From Haliotis asinina (Eukaryota > Mollusca > Gastropoda > Lepetellida > Haliotidae), in NCBI RefSeq assembly GCF_037392515.1, contig NC_090283.1, positions 21,182,001-21,246,000 on the forward strand: a stretch of DNA of 64,000 bases, given 5' to 3'. This document shows, in pieces, positions 62,701-64,000 of this stretch (position 1 is the stretch's first letter; every line of letters begins with the position of its first letter). Under the pieces are notes generated by a model. The model was given only the letters and a program-made list of their open reading frames with translations. It made no database searches and was not told the DNA's origin. The translations under genes were made by a program, and so were the position numbers.

Positions 62701-63070
62701 GACTGATGTCAGGCTGTTGATTTACAAAAAATAATTGCTGATTAGGAGGTGTCTTGTACAGAAAATCGAAAATACTGTTTGTGACAATACAGTGATGGGC
62801 CCGAGCATTACTATAAGTGTGTGCAATCTTGTAACAGAAAGCAGAACATGATGTACTCGACAGGAAGCTGAGAATGTGATGTGAGTGCAAGTTGACCGTA
62901 GTGATAACTGTGTAGCAACATGTTCAGTATGTCATTATCATCCACATACCCAAGCAGTGCCTGCAGACACATTCCAAGTGTCTTGTACCGTACAGTCAGG
63001 ATGTTACTTCTACCAGGTTCAGTGTCTGGAGCAGAGGAGAAGATATTCTCCTCTGATGTCGGCACTTCAT
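53721..63070 (-). CDS. PELP1: PELP1-like Rix1-complex scaffold, 3' ten coding exons
   Basis: Exons (5' to 3'): 63070-62950, 61960-61873, 61120-61026, 60279-60172, 59662-59524, 58976-58832, 58097-58042, 57465-57259, 55766-55122, 53780-53721, giving 553 in-frame residues and a TAA. The 5' part lies beyond the window. PELP1 scaffolds the Rix1/IPI1 (PELP1-TEX10-WDR18-SENP3) complex in late 60S maturation and is a nuclear-receptor cofactor in vertebrates. Seen: IPAQDILGVVCRCL; SLDLLTALIM and CRTQLLP..LINKLFLQ; QERPLRSIPREATYSSLIHWLKVVGG; an NLS (TKKKKKRGG); ANSIVTSSALQ; PYGSAKCREGLYRTLLACSL; a VSYICQEALTVCECLVHPRAPC block; and a C-terminal VDAMLLSFVDAEPDSD. All of these align by eye with vertebrate PELP1. 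One LxxLL motif (LQALL) is in the first exon. The long Pro- and Glu-rich tracts of vertebrate PELP1 are reduced to a Ser/Thr/acidic stretch of about 190 residues. Confidence 0.88.
54049..54145. repeat. Tandem duplication in PELP1 intron
   Basis: Two copies of a ~50-bp unit (gctgtcattaata, catgagaaatgtcacaagta). Confidence 0.85.
54350..54455. repeat. Short palindromic element
   Basis: cttgaaacgttcgtag...aagcccattcttaac pairs with gttaagaattcttatgg..ctacgaatggttcaag. Same style as the elements at 48005 and 58443. Confidence 0.7.
54745..55043 (-). repeat. Two partial family A copies
   Basis: 54745-54905 (ctgtaaataatcaagtctgg, atcttcatgtgtc) and 54915-55043 (atgatgtgtcaactaagcac, tgatcccattggttgtcttt, ctggatcttcatgag) lie in the same orientation. 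Confidence 0.7.
55122..55766 (-). CDS. PELP1: PELP1 penultimate exon, Ser/acidic region
   Basis: Acceptor cctgttacag and donor GTAAAA, 215 codons in phase 0. Starts VSYICQEALTVCECLVHPR (conserved), then low-complexity Ser/Thr/Asp/Glu sequence with a SIM-like DDVVMVDKT (about 55337-55364), comparable to an acidic-flanked VVIV of vertebrate PELP1. Confidence 0.88.
55781..56056 (-). repeat. (GAGT)n tail plus family B SINE
   Basis: About 30 GAGT units (55783-55908) are the expanded tail of a minus-strand family B copy (caatattcgaccaatatcac, gacaccagaaataggcttca, ctctaaccactaggccacag). Confidence 0.88.
56137..56308 (-). repeat. Family A repeat
   Basis: gtttaacgctgtactcagca, cggtctgtaaataattgagt, gtcaaccaagtcagcgagtc; the middle part is deleted. 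Confidence 0.75.
56309..57258. other. PELP1 intron with a family A scrap
   Basis: Only cagcaatattccagctatat (56655-56674) and its surroundings (56651-56702) are recognisable. Confidence 0.5.
57259..57465 (-). CDS. PELP1: PELP1 exon, conserved helical-repeat end
   Basis: Acceptor ccttctcag, donor GTACGT; 69 codons in phase 0 from DIIDCVVSTI to DPSIE. Contains PYGSAKCREGLYRTLL, the best-conserved stretch seen. Confidence 0.9.
57925..58016 (-). repeat. Family B fragment, decayed
   Basis: cctcacacgctgtacccatg and gggaaatcgaacgtcagtct match the middle of the family. Confidence 0.55.
58042..58097 (-). CDS. PELP1: PELP1 exon, short
   Basis: Starts after ctatgtttcag (AG at 58099-58098) and encodes LHLFVSRFGDVLKDKIYQ. 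A stronger-looking acceptor 34 nt upstream is out of phase and would bring in a TAA, so the inner one was chosen. Confidence 0.72.
58443..58532. repeat. Short palindromic element
   Basis: tcctcaaacaacagtcgtaa against ctatcgctttgagga; the right half nearly matches the element at 48005 (atcatcttag, tcgctttgag). Confidence 0.65.
58832..58976 (-). CDS. PELP1: PELP1 exon with nuclear localisation signal
   Basis: Acceptor gatagctgaag lacks a polypyrimidine tract; donor GTATAT; phase 1 out. Encodes GSLKCSFDPPPTKKKKKRGG and later HRKMSHTANSIVTSSALQ. Confidence 0.8.
58990..59258. repeat. 20-bp minisatellite abutting a PELP1 acceptor
   Basis: About 13 diverged units of gacataccaaggtcaatgca. It starts 13 bp from the acceptor of the exon at 58976. 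Confidence 0.9.
59524..59662 (-). CDS. PELP1: PELP1 exon
   Basis: Acceptor tttgttgcag, donor GTAGTA. Encodes IPREATYSSLIHWLKVVGG...LHDVTPVADTLK, phase 0 out. Confidence 0.85.
60172..60279 (-). CDS. PELP1: PELP1 exon
   Basis: Acceptor acttcttctacacag, donor GTGAGA. The reading frame stays open a further 150 bp upstream, but only this acceptor is pyrimidine-rich, phase-consistent and gives a gap-free match to the family (CRTQLLPLSDLINKLFLQ). Confidence 0.78.
61026..61120 (-). CDS. PELP1: PELP1 exon
   Basis: Acceptor atcacttcag, donor GTATGT. Encodes LARPTTDRIRLFSHLPELHK and SSLDLLTALIM, phase 2 out. Confidence 0.85.
61323..61580 (-). repeat. Family A repeat, near full length
   Basis: tgagtttagttttatacagc, catatgcatcgatcggtgca, gatccctttcgtcacctctt, tatcttcatgggtc. 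Confidence 0.88.
61590..61690. repeat. 44-bp tandem duplication
   Basis: Two copies of gtgggcagttggatgggtta-atagttgaatgagaggttga. Confidence 0.85.
61873..61960 (-). CDS. PELP1: PELP1 exon
   Basis: Acceptor tatcttgcag, donor GTATGT. Encodes EKHPSSVKIPAQDILGVVCR...INYRML. Confidence 0.88.
61961..62949. other. PELP1 intron, no element recognised
   Basis: Open frames of 71-76 codons here have no recognisable domain. Confidence 0.5.
62950..63070 (-). CDS. PELP1: PELP1 exon, first in the window
   Basis: Acceptor aatgttttacag, donor GTATGT, enters in phase 1. Encodes DEVPTSEENIFSSAPDTEPG and ILTVRYKTLGMCLQALLG, including the LxxLL motif LQALL. The upstream exon was not found before the window edge. 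Confidence 0.85.
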
Positions 63071-63089
63071 CTGTAAAACATTCCACAGT

Positions 63090-63302
63090 GAGTGAGTGAG
63101 TGAGTGAGTGAGTGAGTGAGTGAGTGAGTGAGTGTGTGTCTGTGTGTGTGTGAGTTGGGTTGTACACCGTTTTTTGGAATATTCCTGCAAAATCATGGCG
63201 TCGAACACCATAAATGGGCATCGCACACTGTACCCATATGGAGAACCGACCCCAGTTGTTGGTGTAACGAGAGAACACTTTAACCAATAGGCTGCCCCCT
63301 GG
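63090..63302 (-). repeat. (GAGT)n tail plus family B SINE, decayed
   Basis: GAGT units at 63090-63134, then ggaatattcctgcaaaatca, gggcatcgcacactgtaccc, accaataggctgccccct. Confidence 0.75.
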
Positions 63303-63733
63303 TCCCGTTCACACAAAGTCTGACACCAAAATCTCTTTCCAAGTCAATTCTCATGACTTTCCTGACCCACGAGACCTACATTTCCTCAAGGTCTCATTAA
63401 CAACATTACTTACAAACTACAGCCTCAATGGACAGAAACAGTATGTAAATGCCTCCATGTTATCAGATATTTGCTTGCCACTGTGACTTGAATACAACCT
63501 CCAAAACCATGCTTCTATCTAGTCTATTGTTTGGTGATGTCACTGGCATCACGTTTCTTGTTTGTGATGCTGATGACATTCAATTTTGTAAATTTGTGGT
63601 TTACAAAATTGTGATTAATCCAACAACAAAACTTATGTTGCTCTTTATTGTTTGATTCAGTTTGGGAATAGTGACATTTTCTACTCTTCAATCTTTAGAT
63701 ATCAGTCTAATGAAAACAATAATGATGATGATG
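63303..63733. other. PELP1 intron, no element recognised
   Basis: No exon or repeat identified. Confidence 0.45.
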
Positions 63734-64000
63734 AGTGAGTGAGTGAGTGAGTTGAGTTTTACGCCGCACTTAGCAATATTCCAGCTATATGGCGGCGGTC
63801 TGTAAATAATCGAGTCTGGACCAGACAATCCAGTGATCAACAACATGTGCATCGATCTGCGCAATTGGGAACCGATGACATGCGTCAACCAAGTCAGCGA
63901 GCCTGACCACCCGATCCCGTTAGTCGCCTCTTACGACAAGCTGAGTCGCCTTTTATGGCAAGCATGGGTTGCTGAAGGCCTATTCTACCCCGGGACCTTC
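63734..64000 (-). repeat. Full-length family A repeat, cut by the window edge
   Basis: Tail (GAGT)n at the left, then ttttacgccgcacttagcaa, ggcggcggtctgtaaataat, gcgcaattgggaaccgatga, and ctaccccgggaccttc at the edge. Very close to the family consensus. Confidence 0.92.

Noticed and set aside
62811-63287. 158-codon minus-strand open frame as one exon
   Set aside because: Only 62950-63070 resembles PELP1; the rest translates a GAGT repeat, a SINE and intron sequence.

Overview
The window is animal nuclear DNA. Three intron-containing genes sit in AT-rich, repeat-dense sequence with no operons, and most introns and spacers are filled by two short interspersed repeat families plus many mini- and microsatellites. 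The repeat called family A here (about 265-273 bp, ending in a CTCA tail) is present roughly 26 times, and a second, tRNA-headed repeat (family B) about 15 times. This repeat style, with the gene content, points to a mollusc, most likely a gastropod of the abalone (Haliotis) type. The species call is inference.

Layout. 1-3.1 kb: spacer with a Tc1/mariner-like transposase relic. 3.17-14.90 kb (+): a four-exon SLC16/monocarboxylate-transporter-like gene of 418 codons; its 8.9 kb second intron is almost entirely satellite-like sequence, including a 76-bp array and a 26-bp array with higher-order structure. 15-30 kb: spacer holding SINEs, a ~170-bp tandem repeat and a broken L1/Tx1-type LINE. 30.35-45.69 kb (+): a four-exon RNF168-type E3 ubiquitin ligase (1229 codons; RING, LRM1, UMI, MIU1 and a C-terminal MIU2-LRM2), with one coding exon of 3.1 kb and two PCNA-box-like motifs. 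46.6-53.7 kb: spacer. 53.72 kb to beyond the right edge (-): the 3' ten coding exons of a PELP1 (Rix1/IPI1-complex scaffold) gene, convergent with RNF168.

The three genes are not an obvious functional unit: one is a plasma-membrane transporter, one is a chromatin ubiquitin ligase of the DNA double-strand-break response, and one is a nuclear/nucleolar scaffold for 60S maturation. Exon limits were derived by hand from GT/AG sites, phase continuity and resemblance to the known families. All internal junctions of the three genes are phase-consistent. No prokaryotic-style system, CRISPR array, rRNA or functional tRNA was seen. The most unusual material is the structure of the repeats: nested insertions with readable target-site duplications, higher-order minisatellites, and repeats abutting splice sites.
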